From the NCBI GenBank assembly GCA_934567355.1, contig CAKTJC010000003.1, positions 62,001 through 126,000 of the forward strand: a stretch of DNA of 64,000 nt, written 5' to 3'. This DNA comes from an uncultured Oscillospiraceae bacterium. Lineage in GTDB: Bacteria > Bacillota > Clostridia > Oscillospirales > Oscillospiraceae. Position 1 is the stretch's first letter; the number at the start of each line of letters is the position of its first letter. Below the pieces are notes generated by a model, which saw only the letters and a list, made by a program, of their open reading frames with translations, was not told the DNA's origin and ran no database searches. Both the position numbers and the translations under genes were made by a program. Below are positions 26,198 to 35,676 of this stretch, piece after piece.

Positions 26198-27171
26198 TAC
26201 CAGATACCCCTTTCACCAAGTTTTCTGGACAGCCAGTTGGCCATCAGCAGGAAGAACACGCCGACAACGCTCTGGAACAGGCCGACGGCGGTGGTCAGGG
26301 AGAACTGCAGGCCCTTGATACCGGTCTTGTACACATAGGTGGCAATGACCTCGGCGACCCGGAGCACAAGGTTATTGGACATGGCGAAGGGACGGTCGAA
26401 GCCGCCGCCCAGGATATTGCCCAGGCTCATGATCAGCAGCACCACGATGGTGGGGCGGATGGAGGGCAGGGTGATGTTCCACATTTTGCGGAACCGGCCG
26501 GCGCCGTCCACCTCGGCGGCCTCGTAAAGCTCCTGGTTGATGCCGGCGATGGCGGCCAGATACACAATGGAGTTCCAGCCGAAGCTCTGCCATACGCCCA
26601 CGCCGATGTAGGTGCCCACCCAGTGGCTCTCGTCGTTGAGGAAGGGAACGGACTGACCGCCCAGCTTCTCGATGGCCATGTTCACCAGGCCGTCGCTGGG
26701 GGCAAACAGCTGCAGCGCCAGGCTGGAGATGATGACCCAGGACAGGAAGTGGGGCATGTAGGCGATGGCCTGAATGGTCTTCTTGAACTTCGGGAAGGGA
26801 AGCTCATTGAGGATCAGCGCGAAAATGATGGGGGCGGGGAAGCCGACGATCAGATCCAGCAGATTCAGCCGGATGGTGTTGCGCAGGGCAAGGCGGAAGT
26901 CCCGGCTACTGAAGGCCTTGATGAAATATTCCATGCCGTTTTTCTTTGCCCAGGGCATTTCCCACACGGACATGTTCAGCTTGTACTTCTTGAAGGCGAT
27001 CTGGATGTACACCATGGGGACGTACTTAAAAATCAGCAGATAAAGCAGCGGAAGCGCCAGCAGTGCATACAGCTGCCAATACCGCTTGATGTAGGGGCCA
27101 AAATCGCCGTGCTTTTTCCGCCGGGCAAGCTCGGATGCGGGGCCGGGCGTCACGTTTGTCAATTTTGCCAT
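26197..27171 (-). CDS. Carbohydrate ABC transporter permease, LplB/YteP type
   Basis: 324 residues, six predicted helices after a basic N-terminus (RRKKHGDFGPYIKRYWQLY). EAA loop: YEAAEVDGAGRFRKMWNITLPS. I start it at ATG 27169-27171, 6 nt after AGGAGG; a TTG two codons upstream is too close to that site. First gene of the importer operon, divergent from the AraC regulator. Confidence 0.92.
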   Translation of the reverse strand: MAKLTNVTPGPASELARRKKHGDFGPYIKRYWQLYALLALPLLYLLIFKYVPMVYIQIAFKKYKLNMSVWEMPWAKKNGMEYFIKAFSSRDFRLALRNTIRLNLLDLIVGFPAPIIFALILNELPFPKFKKTIQAIAYMPHFLSWVIISSLALQLFAPSDGLVNMAIEKLGGQSVPFLNDESHWVGTYIGVGVWQSFGWNSIVYLAAIAGINQELYEAAEVDGAGRFRKMWNITLPSIRPTIVVLLIMSLGNILGGGFDRPFAMSNNLVLRVAEVIATYVYKTGIKGLQFSLTTAVGLFQSVVGVFFLLMANWLSRKLGERGIW

Positions 27172-27206
27172 TGCCAACCTCCTAATTTTGCGTTTTCTTG
27201 TGAATT

Positions 27207-27212
27207 ATTATA
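27207..27212 (-). promoter_or_regulatory. Extended -10 promoter of the sugar importer operon
   Basis: Minus strand TGATATAAT (TATAAT at 27207-27212 with TGA before it), about 35 nt before the permease ATG. No good -35 hexamer, so it may need an activator, such as the divergent AraC regulator. Confidence 0.55.
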
Positions 27213-27316
27213 TCAGCATCCTCCCGTCACTTCTTATCAGAAATTGCGCTTTTTGCTTTCATAAATTGCTTGATTTTACAAAAATTTAATTTCTCTCTGA
27301 AAAAAATTATTGGATA

Positions 27317-27345
27317 TTGCAAGGCTGCGCCGGATGTGTTATAGT
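27317..27345 (+). promoter_or_regulatory. Sigma-A promoter of araC-yesL-GH115-GH43 operon
   Basis: -35 TTGCAA (27317-27322), 17-nt spacer, -10 TATAGT (27340-27345) preceded by TGT. Leaves a ~120-nt leader before the AraC ATG at 27475. Confidence 0.7.
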
Positions 27346-27474
27346 ATTCCTGTTCATTTATTCCGCATTCGAAGAAAAAACACGGCTGAATTTGTTATAT
27401 CCTCCAAAATCGCCCGTTTTTTTCAATGGCAATAATTGAGAAATTCGTCAAAATGCTCCAGGAGGTGCTGACCC

Positions 27475-28443
27475 ATGGCACAGAGCAAGTCCGTTCCCGC
27501 CCCCTTCCCCATCAGCCAGGAGACCATCGAGCAATTTTTGCTCAGGCAGCGCAAGCAGAATTTCGTCCGCTCCCTGTCCGATGACCGGGAGTCCGATATG
27601 TTCCAGCCCAATACCAGCCTGCGCCTGTGGTACAACGATACCATGCTCTCCTACGCGCCCCACTGGCACAGCGCCTTTGAGATGATCGCGCCCATGGAGG
27701 GAAATTACCTGGCCACCGTATCCGGCCAGACCTTCGAGTTGTCGCCGGGGGATATTTTCCTGATCCCCAGCGGCGAGCCCCATTCCCTCACCGCTCCCAC
27801 CCGGGGTGCGCGGTTCATCTTCCTGTTCGAGTTCGACCAGATCCTGGCGGTGAAGGGCACCTCCTTCCTGGCCTCCTGCATGAGCCGCCCCATGCTGATC
27901 AACCGCAGCACCTGCCCCGCCGTGTATGCCGAGGAGGCGGCGCTGTTTGGCGAGATCTGCACGCAGTACCTCCGGGACGACGGCCTGCGGGACATCACCA
28001 TCTATTCAAAGCTCCTGAGCCTGTTCATCACCTATGGCCAGGTGCACCTGAATACGGGCGGCGCCGCCGTGCCCCAGCTGCCCCATTCCAGCGTCCGCAA
28101 TTACGCCGAGCGGTTCGACGCGGTGTTCAACTATCTGGACCGGCACTTCGCCGAGGACCTGACGCTGGAGGATGTGGCGGCGGTGGCGGGCTTTTCCAAA
28201 TTCCATTTCTCCCGCACCTTCAAGCAGCTCTCCGGCAGCAATTTTTATGAGTACCTGTGCCACCGGCGGATCAAATCCTCAGAGAGCCTGCTGATGCAGC
28301 CGGGAATGTCCATTTCCCAGATCGCGCTGCAGTCCGGCTTTTCCAGCGTATCCACCTTCAACCGCACCTTCAAGAAGATGAAGGGCTGCACCCCCACCCA
28401 GTACCGGGGCATGTTCCATGTCCACCGGAACCGCCATGAATAA
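27475..28443 (+). CDS. AraC-family transcriptional regulator with cupin sensor domain
   Basis: 322 residues. An N-terminal cupin-like domain (about 50-150; PHWHSAFEMIAPMEGN, ELSPGDIFLIPSGEPHSL) is the usual effector-binding part. The C-terminal pair of HTH motifs is clear: LTLEDVAAVAGFSKFHFSRTF and SISQIALQSGFSSVSTFNRTF with the end motif TPTQYR. Ribosome-binding site CAGGAGG 10 nt before ATG. Located divergently from the sugar importer and upstream of GH115/GH43 genes, so it likely activates both in response to a xylan-derived sugar. Confidence 0.92.
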   Translation: MAQSKSVPAPFPISQETIEQFLLRQRKQNFVRSLSDDRESDMFQPNTSLRLWYNDTMLSYAPHWHSAFEMIAPMEGNYLATVSGQTFELSPGDIFLIPSGEPHSLTAPTRGARFIFLFEFDQILAVKGTSFLASCMSRPMLINRSTCPAVYAEEAALFGEICTQYLRDDGLRDITIYSKLLSLFITYGQVHLNTGGAAVPQLPHSSVRNYAERFDAVFNYLDRHFAEDLTLEDVAAVAGFSKFHFSRTFKQLSGSNFYEYLCHRRIKSSESLLMQPGMSISQIALQSGFSSVSTFNRTFKKMKGCTPTQYRGMFHVHRNRHE

Positions 28444-28463
28444 GGAGCAGGAGGAGATCTATA

Positions 28464-29243
28464 ATGAGGAAGAAAAACGCAGAGCCCGCGCTGCTGACGG
28501 ATCAGGAGCCGGCAAAGAAGCGCGGACTGATGCGCGTGATCGAGCTGATCGACCGGGACAGCGGAAAATTCTTCAAGGCAGGGCTGCTGGCGCTGCCGGG
28601 AATGGCGCTGTTCTTTGCGGCGGTGCAGGTGGCGCTGGCCAATGCCGCCCCGGTGCTGCTGCTCGCCTGCATCCCCATCGGCATGCTCACCGCCCCGGCA
28701 ATGGCCGGCGCGGTGGACACGGTGCTGCGCAGCAAGCGCGACGAAGTGGGCTGGTGGTGGTGGGATACCTACAAGGCGGTGTACAAGCGGAATTTTGTGC
28801 CCTCCCTGCTCCCCGGCGCCATCGGCGGCCTGGTGACCGCCGGTCAGATCTACTGCCTGTACTACCTGAGCACCCTGACCGATGCCTCCGGGGAATTTCT
28901 GATGCTGCTCATCGCCGTCACCATGTCCACGGGGCTGGCGCAGTTCTATTTCCCCATGATGGTCACCATGGAGCTGCCCTTTTTTGCGCTGGTGCGCAAT
29001 TGCTTTGCGCTGCTGCTGAGCCATCCGCTGCTGTCCCTGGCGGCGGCGCTGGTGCAGGTGGTATATTACGGCCTGATGATCACCTGGTTCCCCCTGACGC
29101 TGGTGATCCTGGTCCTGACCAGCGTGTGGCTGCCCATGCTGCTGGCCTACAGCATTCTGTACGGTGCGCTGGATAAGCACCTGAATCTCACCGAAAGCTA
29201 CGCCCAACATGTCCAGGAACAGTGGGGCGGGAAGGAGTCATAA
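28464..29243 (+). CDS. YesL-family (DUF624) membrane protein
   Basis: 259 residues with about five to six hydrophobic helices (LLALPGMALFFAAVQVALA, MVTMELPFFALVRNCFALLL, LVILVLTSVWLPMLLAYSI). The length and the layout match YesL, a protein of unknown function often encoded beside Lpl/Yes sugar importers and YesMN. AGGAGG lies upstream of ATG; it follows the AraC gene by 20 nt. Confidence 0.8.
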   Translation: MRKKNAEPALLTDQEPAKKRGLMRVIELIDRDSGKFFKAGLLALPGMALFFAAVQVALANAAPVLLLACIPIGMLTAPAMAGAVDTVLRSKRDEVGWWWWDTYKAVYKRNFVPSLLPGAIGGLVTAGQIYCLYYLSTLTDASGEFLMLLIAVTMSTGLAQFYFPMMVTMELPFFALVRNCFALLLSHPLLSLAAALVQVVYYGLMITWFPLTLVILVLTSVWLPMLLAYSILYGALDKHLNLTESYAQHVQEQWGGKES

Positions 29244-29245
29244 AA

Positions 29246-32080
29246 ATGGATTTTCAGCTCAATGGAACCGAATATATCTATGTGGATCCGGCGGATTTCC
29301 CCGGGGTGGAGCGCATCGCCCACACCCTGGCCAGGGACATTGCCGCCGTCACCGGCCATGAGCCCCGGGTCTGCCGGGAGAACGCGGATGCGCCGGTGAT
29401 CCTCTGCGGCACGCTGGAGCATAGCGGCGTGATGCAGCAGCTGGCTGCCAGGGGGCAGCTGGATGGAAGCATCCGGGGCAGGCGGGAGGTCTACCAGATC
29501 GCGCTGTGCCGCCTGCACGGCCAGATCGCGCTGGTCATCTGCGGCAGCGACAAGCGGGGCGCCATCTACGGCATGTTTGCCCTGTCGGAATACATCGGCG
29601 TCTCTCCCCTGTGCTTCTTCGGTGACGCCGCCCCGGTGCAGCGGGAGCAGGTGACCGTGGGGGAGGACATTGCGGTCATCTCCAAGGAGCCCAGCGTGAA
29701 ATACCGGGGCTTTTTCATCAACGACGAGTGGCCCTGCTTCGGCACCTGGGCCACCCGGCACTACGGCGACGTGAACGCCAGGTGCTACGACCGGATCTTT
29801 GAGTTCCTGCTGCGCATGAAGGGCAATTACCTGTGGCCCGCCATGTGGTCCTCCTCCTTCCCCCTGGACGGCCCCGGCAGCGCCAACGAGGAGCTGGCGG
29901 ATCTTTACGGCGTGGTGATGGGCTATTCCCACCACGAGCCCTGCCTGCGCGCCAGCGAGGAATGGGACAAGGTGCGCGGCGAGGGCAGCCGCTACGGCAA
30001 CGCCTGGAATTTTGACCGCAATGAGCAGGGCCTGCTCAACTACTGGGAGGATTCCCTCAAGCGCAGCGGCGGCTACGAGAACATCATCACCATCGGCATG
30101 CGGGGCGAGCGGGACAGCGCCATCCTGGGCGAGGGCTCTGCCCTGAAAAACAACATCGACCTGCTGAAAAACGTCATTACCCACCAGCGGGCGCTGATCG
30201 AAAAGAACGTCCCCCGCAAGGCGACCCAGCTGCTGGCGCTCTATAAGGAAGTGGAGGCCTATTTCTACGGCGACGCGTCCACCCCCGGCCTGAAGGATTG
30301 GGACGAGCTGAAGGATGTGCTCTTCCTGCTCTGCGAGGATAATTTCGGCCACCTGCGCACCGTGCCCCCCAGGGATATGGTGGATCATCCCGGCGGCTGG
30401 GGCATGTATTACCATTTTGACTATCACGGCGACCCCATCTCCTATGAGTGGGTGGACTCCACCCCCCTGGCGCAGACCTGGGAGGCCATGACCCAGGCCT
30501 GGGACTTCGGCATCCGGGAGCTGTGGGTGGTGAACGTGGGCGATCTGAAGCTCCACGAGGTGCCCCTGACCTATTTCATGCAGCTGGCCTATGATTTCGA
30601 TGCCTGGGGCACCGGCCATCCGGAAAGCCCGGAGCGCTACCTGCAAAAATATGTAAAGCAGAATTTCCCCCAGGCGGACGATCCCCTGCGGCAGCAGATC
30701 GCCCGGGTTTTCCGGGACTACCTGACGCTCAGCAGCCTGCGCCGCCCGGAGGCCATGAACGCCGGCATTTACCACCCCTGCCACTACGGCGAGGCGGACC
30801 GGCTGCTGGCGCTGGCGGAGGACATCGAAGCCCGCTCCGCCCGGGTGCTGGACGCCCTGTGCCCCCGGGAGCGGGACGCCTACTACAGCATGATCCATTT
30901 CTCCGCCGCCGCTTCGGCGAATCTGTATAAGCTCCATCTGTACGCCGGGAAAAACCACCACTATGCCGCCCAGGGCAGGGTCGTTGCCAACCGGTACGCG
31001 GCGCTGTCCCAGAAGTGCATGGAGCGGGATCTGGAGCTGGCCGATGCCTTCGCCGCCTTCCGGGATGGCAAATGGGCGGGCATGGAGCTGGCACCCCACA
31101 TCGGCTTCAACAAGTGGAACGAGGACGACAGCCGCTATCCGGTGCTGTGCCATGTGACCCCCATGCGCAAACCCAATATGAAGGTATCCCGCGCCGACCG
31201 GGAGGCGGTCGCCACCAAGAATTACGGCACGCCCACCGTCATTCGGGCGGACTTCGAGCTTCCCGGCAGGGAGGAAATAAAAATCGAGATCGGAAACGGC
31301 GGTGTGGGCCGGTTCCGCTTTGCCGTCGCTCCCGCCCCCGGCGAGGAGATCCCCGCCTGGCTCTGCGCGGACAAGTGGGAGGGCGACGTGGAGGAGCTGG
31401 AGACCGTCACCTTCACCTGCCGGAAGGAAGCCCTGCCGGCGGGCGGGGCCCGGTGCCGCCTGCTGGTCTCCGACGGGGACGCCAAGGTCGCCCTGGAATT
31501 TACCGCCCGGCAGGATGACCTTTCCGCCCTGCCGCCCCGGACCTTTGTGGCCCGGGAGGGTGTGATCTCCATGCGGGCGGAAAACTGGTGCGAAAAGCAG
31601 GATGTGCCCGGCGGCAGCTTCTATAAAATCGAGCATTACGGCAAATACGGCAGCGGCATGAAGGTCGCCCCCTCCACGGCGGCGTTCTCCGGCGCGGACG
31701 CGCCGGCTCTGCGCTATCGCTTCCGCATCGACCGGGCGGGGGACTACCGGGTGGAGCTGTTCACCGCCCCCAATAACCCCATTCAGATCGGCAGCTCCGT
31801 CCACCTGGGGCTGCTGGCACAGGGGCAGTTCCACGGCGTTCAGCTCCTTCCCGCCAGCTTCCGGGCAGGCGAAAACAGCGACCCCGACTGGGGCGTGGGC
31901 GTGCTTGATCAGATTCACACCGCTTCCCTGACGCTGCCCTTTGAGGCCGGCGTGCAGGAGATCACCGTCCTGGCCCAGGAGCCGGGCACCGTGCTGGAAA
32001 AGATCGAGATCCATCCCGCCGGTGCTGCCTCCCTCCCCTCCTACCTGGGCGCGCCCGAGTGTCCCCATACGGAGAAATAA
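29246..32080 (+). CDS. GH115 alpha-glucuronidase
   Basis: 944 residues. GH115 enzymes cut 4-O-methyl-glucuronic acid from xylan side chains. Family blocks are clear: FFINDEWPCFGTWA, RMKGNYLWPAMWSSSF, YGVVMGYSHHEPCLRA and GYENIITIGMRGERD, followed by the C-terminal Ig/jelly-roll region. I begin at ATG 29246, 9 nt after GAAGGAG; a GTG at 29222 lies within the previous gene. No signal peptide is visible, so it acts inside the cell on imported oligosaccharides. This supports the acidic xylo-oligosaccharide reading of the locus. Confidence 0.93.
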   Translation: MDFQLNGTEYIYVDPADFPGVERIAHTLARDIAAVTGHEPRVCRENADAPVILCGTLEHSGVMQQLAARGQLDGSIRGRREVYQIALCRLHGQIALVICGSDKRGAIYGMFALSEYIGVSPLCFFGDAAPVQREQVTVGEDIAVISKEPSVKYRGFFINDEWPCFGTWATRHYGDVNARCYDRIFEFLLRMKGNYLWPAMWSSSFPLDGPGSANEELADLYGVVMGYSHHEPCLRASEEWDKVRGEGSRYGNAWNFDRNEQGLLNYWEDSLKRSGGYENIITIGMRGERDSAILGEGSALKNNIDLLKNVITHQRALIEKNVPRKATQLLALYKEVEAYFYGDASTPGLKDWDELKDVLFLLCEDNFGHLRTVPPRDMVDHPGGWGMYYHFDYHGDPISYEWVDSTPLAQTWEAMTQAWDFGIRELWVVNVGDLKLHEVPLTYFMQLAYDFDAWGTGHPESPERYLQKYVKQNFPQADDPLRQQIARVFRDYLTLSSLRRPEAMNAGIYHPCHYGEADRLLALAEDIEARSARVLDALCPRERDAYYSMIHFSAAASANLYKLHLYAGKNHHYAAQGRVVANRYAALSQKCMERDLELADAFAAFRDGKWAGMELAPHIGFNKWNEDDSRYPVLCHVTPMRKPNMKVSRADREAVATKNYGTPTVIRADFELPGREEIKIEIGNGGVGRFRFAVAPAPGEEIPAWLCADKWEGDVEELETVTFTCRKEALPAGGARCRLLVSDGDAKVALEFTARQDDLSALPPRTFVAREGVISMRAENWCEKQDVPGGSFYKIEHYGKYGSGMKVAPSTAAFSGADAPALRYRFRIDRAGDYRVELFTAPNNPIQIGSSVHLGLLAQGQFHGVQLLPASFRAGENSDPDWGVGVLDQIHTASLTLPFEAGVQEITVLAQEPGTVLEKIEIHPAGAASLPSYLGAPECPHTEK

Positions 32081-32092
32081 CGGAGGGCGTGC

Positions 32093-33529
32093 ATGAAAGA
32101 TCAGGTATTCAATCCCTACCTTCCCAGCTATGAATACGTGCCGGACGGGGAGCCCCGGGCCTTTGGGGACCGGCTGTATGTTTACGGCAGCCACGATGCC
32201 TTCGGCGGGGCGGGATATTGCGAAAATGACTATGTGGGCTGGTCCGCGCCGCTGAGCGACCTTTCGGACTGGCGGTGCGAAGGGGTGATCTACCCCGCTG
32301 CCCGGGATCCCCAGAATACGGACGGGCGGATGAAGCTCTTTGCCCCGGACGCGGTGCAGGGGCCGGACGGGCGCTACTACCTGTACTATTCCCTGAACGG
32401 CTCCAGCCTGGTGAGCGTCGCCGTGTGCGGCAGCCCCATGGGAGAGTTCGAGTTTTACGATTTTGTCCGCTGGCCGGACGGCACCCCCCTGGGCAGCCGG
32501 GAGGGGGAGATCAGCTGCTTCGACCCCGGCGTGCTGGCGGACGGGGAGGATATTTACCTCTACACCGGCTTTGCCCCGGGCCCCGGCTGGCTGTATGACC
32601 TGCTGAGCAAAAACGGCCGCCGGATGGAGGGCGCCTACTGCACCGCCCTGGAGCCGGATATGCGCACCGTGCGCCGCGCGCCGGTGCTGATCGCGCCCAG
32701 CGTCTGGCGCGAAAAGGGCACCGGCTTCGAAGGGCACGCCTTTTATGAGGCCAGCAGCATCCGAAAGATCGGGGAAGTTTACTATTTCGTCTATTCCTCC
32801 ATCCTCAGCCATGAGCTGTGCTATGCCACGAGCCGGTATCCCGACCGGGATTTCCGCTTCGACGGCACCCTGGTGAGCATCGGCGACATCGGCCTGAAGA
32901 GCAATACCGAGGCGCTGAACTACACCGGCAATACCCACGGCGGCATGGTGCAGCTGGGGCAGCAGTGGTACATCTTCTACCACCGGCAGACCAATAAGCA
33001 GTGCTGCGCCCGCCAGGGCTGTGCCGAGCCCATCACCATCCTGCCGGACGGCTCCATCCCCCAGGCGGAGCTGACCAGCTGCGGCCTGAACGGCGGCCCC
33101 CTGAGAGGCATCGGTACCTACGAGGCGCGGATTGCCTGCCATCTGGGCTTCCGGGAGCCCAGCTTCGGCTACGGGGAGCCTCACGAAAAGGACACCGCCC
33201 ATCCCTTCTTCACCCAGTCCGGCGGCGACCGGGAGGACAGCCCCGACCAGTACATTGCCAATATGTCCGACGGCGCATGGTGCGGCTTCAAATATTTTGA
33301 TTTCCGCGGCGCGTCAAGGCTCACCGTCACCACCCGGGGCGACGCCCGGGGCACTCTGTCCGTCTCCACCGAGCGGGGCGGCGCGCCCTTCGTCCGGATC
33401 CCTGTTGCCCCCGGCAGCCGGTGGCACCCGTCTGATGCCGCTTTTGCGCCCCTGACGGGCGTACACGCCCTGTACTTCACCTATACCGGCACCGGCACGA
33501 TGGACTTCCGGGATTTTACTATTGCATAA
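32093..33529 (+). CDS. GH43-family glycosidase with C-terminal carbohydrate-binding-like domain
   Basis: 478 residues. Five-bladed propeller motifs of GH43: NPYLPSYEYVPDGEPRAF near the start, KLFAPDAVQGPDGRYYLYYS (the middle aspartate) and GFEGHAFYEASSIRK (the acid glutamate). The last ~130 residues (MSDGAWCGFKYFDFRGAS to DFRDFTIA) resemble a CBM6-type beta-sandwich. No signal peptide, so intracellular. Ribosome-binding site GGAGGG before ATG 32093, 12 nt after the GH115 stop. Likely a beta-xylosidase or arabinofuranosidase finishing xylan oligosaccharides; the exact specificity cannot be read from sequence. Confidence 0.9.
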   Translation: MKDQVFNPYLPSYEYVPDGEPRAFGDRLYVYGSHDAFGGAGYCENDYVGWSAPLSDLSDWRCEGVIYPAARDPQNTDGRMKLFAPDAVQGPDGRYYLYYSLNGSSLVSVAVCGSPMGEFEFYDFVRWPDGTPLGSREGEISCFDPGVLADGEDIYLYTGFAPGPGWLYDLLSKNGRRMEGAYCTALEPDMRTVRRAPVLIAPSVWREKGTGFEGHAFYEASSIRKIGEVYYFVYSSILSHELCYATSRYPDRDFRFDGTLVSIGDIGLKSNTEALNYTGNTHGGMVQLGQQWYIFYHRQTNKQCCARQGCAEPITILPDGSIPQAELTSCGLNGGPLRGIGTYEARIACHLGFREPSFGYGEPHEKDTAHPFFTQSGGDREDSPDQYIANMSDGAWCGFKYFDFRGASRLTVTTRGDARGTLSVSTERGGAPFVRIPVAPGSRWHPSDAAFAPLTGVHALYFTYTGTGTMDFRDFTIA

Positions 33530-33534
33530 ACGAT

Positions 33535-33674
33535 GGGACTGCTGCAAAATAGAAATCTGTGAAAATACACCTTTCTAAAAGTTAGAAATAGCGGTAGAAA
33601 TCGCGAAACAATCGTGATTTCTACCGCTAAATTATTAGAACGGTTTTCTAAAAAATCTATTTTGCAACAGTCCC
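33535..33674. mobile_element. 140-bp MITE-like inverted-repeat element
   Basis: Terminal arms GGGACTGCTGCAAAATAGA (33535-33553) and TCTATTTTGCAACAGTCCC (33656-33674) pair with one mismatch. Inside, TAGCGGTAGAAATC and GATTTCTACCGCTA form a second stem, so the whole is a nested palindrome with no coding capacity. GAT flanks both ends and could be a 3-bp target duplication. It lies exactly between two convergent genes and could also end transcription from both sides. Confidence 0.7.
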
Positions 33675-33695
33675 GATTTTGTACTTGGCAGGCGA

Positions 33696-34574
33696 TTACA
33701 GATTGCTCTCTCTCCGGCTGGCGGTTTTGCGCAGCCAGTTGCCCACATCGGTCAGGGCGAGGAGCAGCGCCACCAGAAAGGCACCGGGGATGAGGATGAT
33801 CCACCAGCTGCCTGTCATCAGGGCGCGCTCGGACAGCGAGAGCATGCTGCCCCAGGACACCGTGTCCACGCTCAGACCCATGCCCAGAAAGCTCAGGGTG
33901 GATTCCGCCACGATGGCGCTGCGCACGTTCATCACCACCATGAACATGATGGAGGAAATGAAATTCGGCGCCAGGTGCTGCCGCAGGATGTGCCGGAAGC
34001 TGCCGCCCATGGCCTGGGAGGCCACCACATATTCGCTGGCGCGCAGCTGCCGGACCTCCGTGCGCACCACCTTGGCGATGGAGTACCAGCCGGTCACGCC
34101 GATGATCACCGCAATGGACACCGGCGTCGCCTTGCCCCAGATGGCCTGAAGGAAGAGCACCACCAGCAGCTCCGGCACGCTGAGCAGAATTTCCGTCAGG
34201 CGCATCAGCACGCCGTCCACCGCCGGGGCGGATACGCCGCTGACCGCCCCGTACACCACGGCAATGGCGGTGGAAATGGCGGCGGCGAAAAAGCCGATGA
34301 ACAGCGATACCCGCCCGCCGTGCCAGATGCAGCGGAAGAGGTCGCGCCCCAGACTGTCCGTGCCGAAGGGAAATTGGGCGCAGGGCGCCCGGGAGGTGTT
34401 CAGAAGATCCAGATAGCCCGCGTCGCCGGGGGCGATCAACGGCGCGGCCAGGCACGCCGCCGCCAGCAGCCCCAGCACCAGCAGGGAGAGCACCGGCGGA
34501 CGCCGCCGGAATTTCGGGGCGGGCGTCTGCTCCGCCCGGGTGCGGATGCCCACCAATTCAAAGGGATTACTCAT
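33696..34574 (-). CDS. dppC: Dipeptide/oligopeptide ABC transporter permease, DppC type
   Basis: 292 residues with an N-terminal helix (VLSLLVLGLLAAACLAAPLIAP), the family motif FPFGTDSLGRDLFRCIWHGGRVSL and the EAA-like loop VVASQAMGGSFRHILRQHL. ATG at 34572-34574 overlaps the DppB stop (ATGA). It is the last gene of the peptide importer operon. The gene symbol rests on family similarity; substrate could be oligopeptides or nickel chelates. Confidence 0.9.
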   Translation of the reverse strand: MSNPFELVGIRTRAEQTPAPKFRRRPPVLSLLVLGLLAAACLAAPLIAPGDAGYLDLLNTSRAPCAQFPFGTDSLGRDLFRCIWHGGRVSLFIGFFAAAISTAIAVVYGAVSGVSAPAVDGVLMRLTEILLSVPELLVVLFLQAIWGKATPVSIAVIIGVTGWYSIAKVVRTEVRQLRASEYVVASQAMGGSFRHILRQHLAPNFISSIMFMVVMNVRSAIVAESTLSFLGMGLSVDTVSWGSMLSLSERALMTGSWWIILIPGAFLVALLLALTDVGNWLRKTASRRESNL

Positions 34575-35596
34575 TGCGCCGCCTCCCACTGCCGCGCCTG
34601 GGCGGCGCGAATGCGGGGGTCGATCCGCTCGTTGACGATCTGCCCCAGCAGATTGCAGAAGATCACCGTGACCCCGGTGAGCATGGCCAGCACCATGAGC
34701 ATATTGTAGTCCGCCAGCCGCGCCGCCTCATAGGAGAGGGTGCCGAGGCCGGGGTAAGAAAATACCGTTTCCACAATGTAGGTGCCGCCCAGAATATGGG
34801 GCACGGAGATGGCCATCAGGCTGATGTAGGTGGGCAGGGTGTTGCGCAGGCAGTGGCGGAAGAGGATCTTCCCCTTGCCGAGCCCCTTGCACTTGCACAG
34901 CAGCACATACTCCGCCCGGGCTTCCTCCAGCAGCTTGTTGCGGATCAGGTAGGCATAGTACCATAAATGCCCCAGAATCACCACCGTCAGCGGCAGAATC
35001 AGGTGGATCGCCCGGTCGGCCAGGTCGGCGGAATTGCCCACACTGTACGCCCCGGAGCTGGGCAGCCACCGCAGCCGGACGCAGAAGATAAGGATCAGCA
35101 CCAGCGACAGCCAGAATTCCGGAATGCAGCTGAGCACCGTGCCCAGGCGGCACAGGAGCCTGTCCAGCCAGCCGTCCTCCCGCCAGGCGCACAGCACCCC
35201 CAGCAGCAGGCTGCCGCCGAAGGTGAGCACAAAGCCCAGCCCGCCCAGGATCAGGGTATTGCCCATGCGCCCCGCAATCACGGCGGTGACGCGCTGCTTA
35301 TACTTATACGAGATGCCGAAGTCTCCCTGCACCGCGCCCTTCAGCCAGCGCAGATACTGCACGCCGATGGGCGCGTTCAGCCCCAGCCGCTCCCGCGCCG
35401 CGTCCTTCTCCGCCGTGCTCATTTTCTCGGTGCGGTCGCCGTAATAAGCCAGCAGCGGATCGGTGGGCGTCAGCCGCGAAAGAAAAAACACCGCCGCCGA
35501 CAGCACCATCACGCTGACCAAAAACACCGCCGCCTTTTTGCCGTAATAGGAAATCAGATTCTTTTTCATGGTCAAGTTGTCCTTAAGTTTTTGCAT
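34571..35596 (-). CDS. dppB: Dipeptide/oligopeptide ABC transporter permease, DppB type
   Basis: 341 residues. N-terminal helix AVFLVSVMVLSAAVFFLSRL followed by the extracellular family block RERLGLNAPIGVQYLRWLKG and DFGISYKYKQRV; further helices at the C-terminus. Start ATG at 35594-35596 because GGGGAGG precedes it by 5 nt; a later ATG (MKKNLIS) has only a weak site. Partner of DppC. Confidence 0.9.
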   Translation of the reverse strand: MQKLKDNLTMKKNLISYYGKKAAVFLVSVMVLSAAVFFLSRLTPTDPLLAYYGDRTEKMSTAEKDAARERLGLNAPIGVQYLRWLKGAVQGDFGISYKYKQRVTAVIAGRMGNTLILGGLGFVLTFGGSLLLGVLCAWREDGWLDRLLCRLGTVLSCIPEFWLSLVLILIFCVRLRWLPSSGAYSVGNSADLADRAIHLILPLTVVILGHLWYYAYLIRNKLLEEARAEYVLLCKCKGLGKGKILFRHCLRNTLPTYISLMAISVPHILGGTYIVETVFSYPGLGTLSYEAARLADYNMLMVLAMLTGVTVIFCNLLGQIVNERIDPRIRAAQARQWEAAQ

Positions 35597-35599
35597 ATG

Positions 35600-35676
35600 A
35601 TCCTCCCCTGAAAGGAGGAGGCGGCGCATACAATGCGCCGGAGAGCCAGCCCCCCCGGGGGAAGCCGAGGGGGCGC
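35600..35676. repeat. Short palindromic repeat between dppF and dppB
   Basis: Contains AATGCGCCGGAGAGCC and the palindromic CCCCCCCGGGGGAAGCCGAGGGGG form of the intergenic repeat family, inserted between two genes of one operon. It may stabilise or process the operon mRNA. Confidence 0.5.

Noticed and set aside
29198..33202. A 1334-codon open frame on the minus strand
   Set aside because: It lies antisense to the GH115 and GH43 genes, has no family motifs or ribosome-binding site, and is explained by the GC-rich codon pattern of the plus strand.
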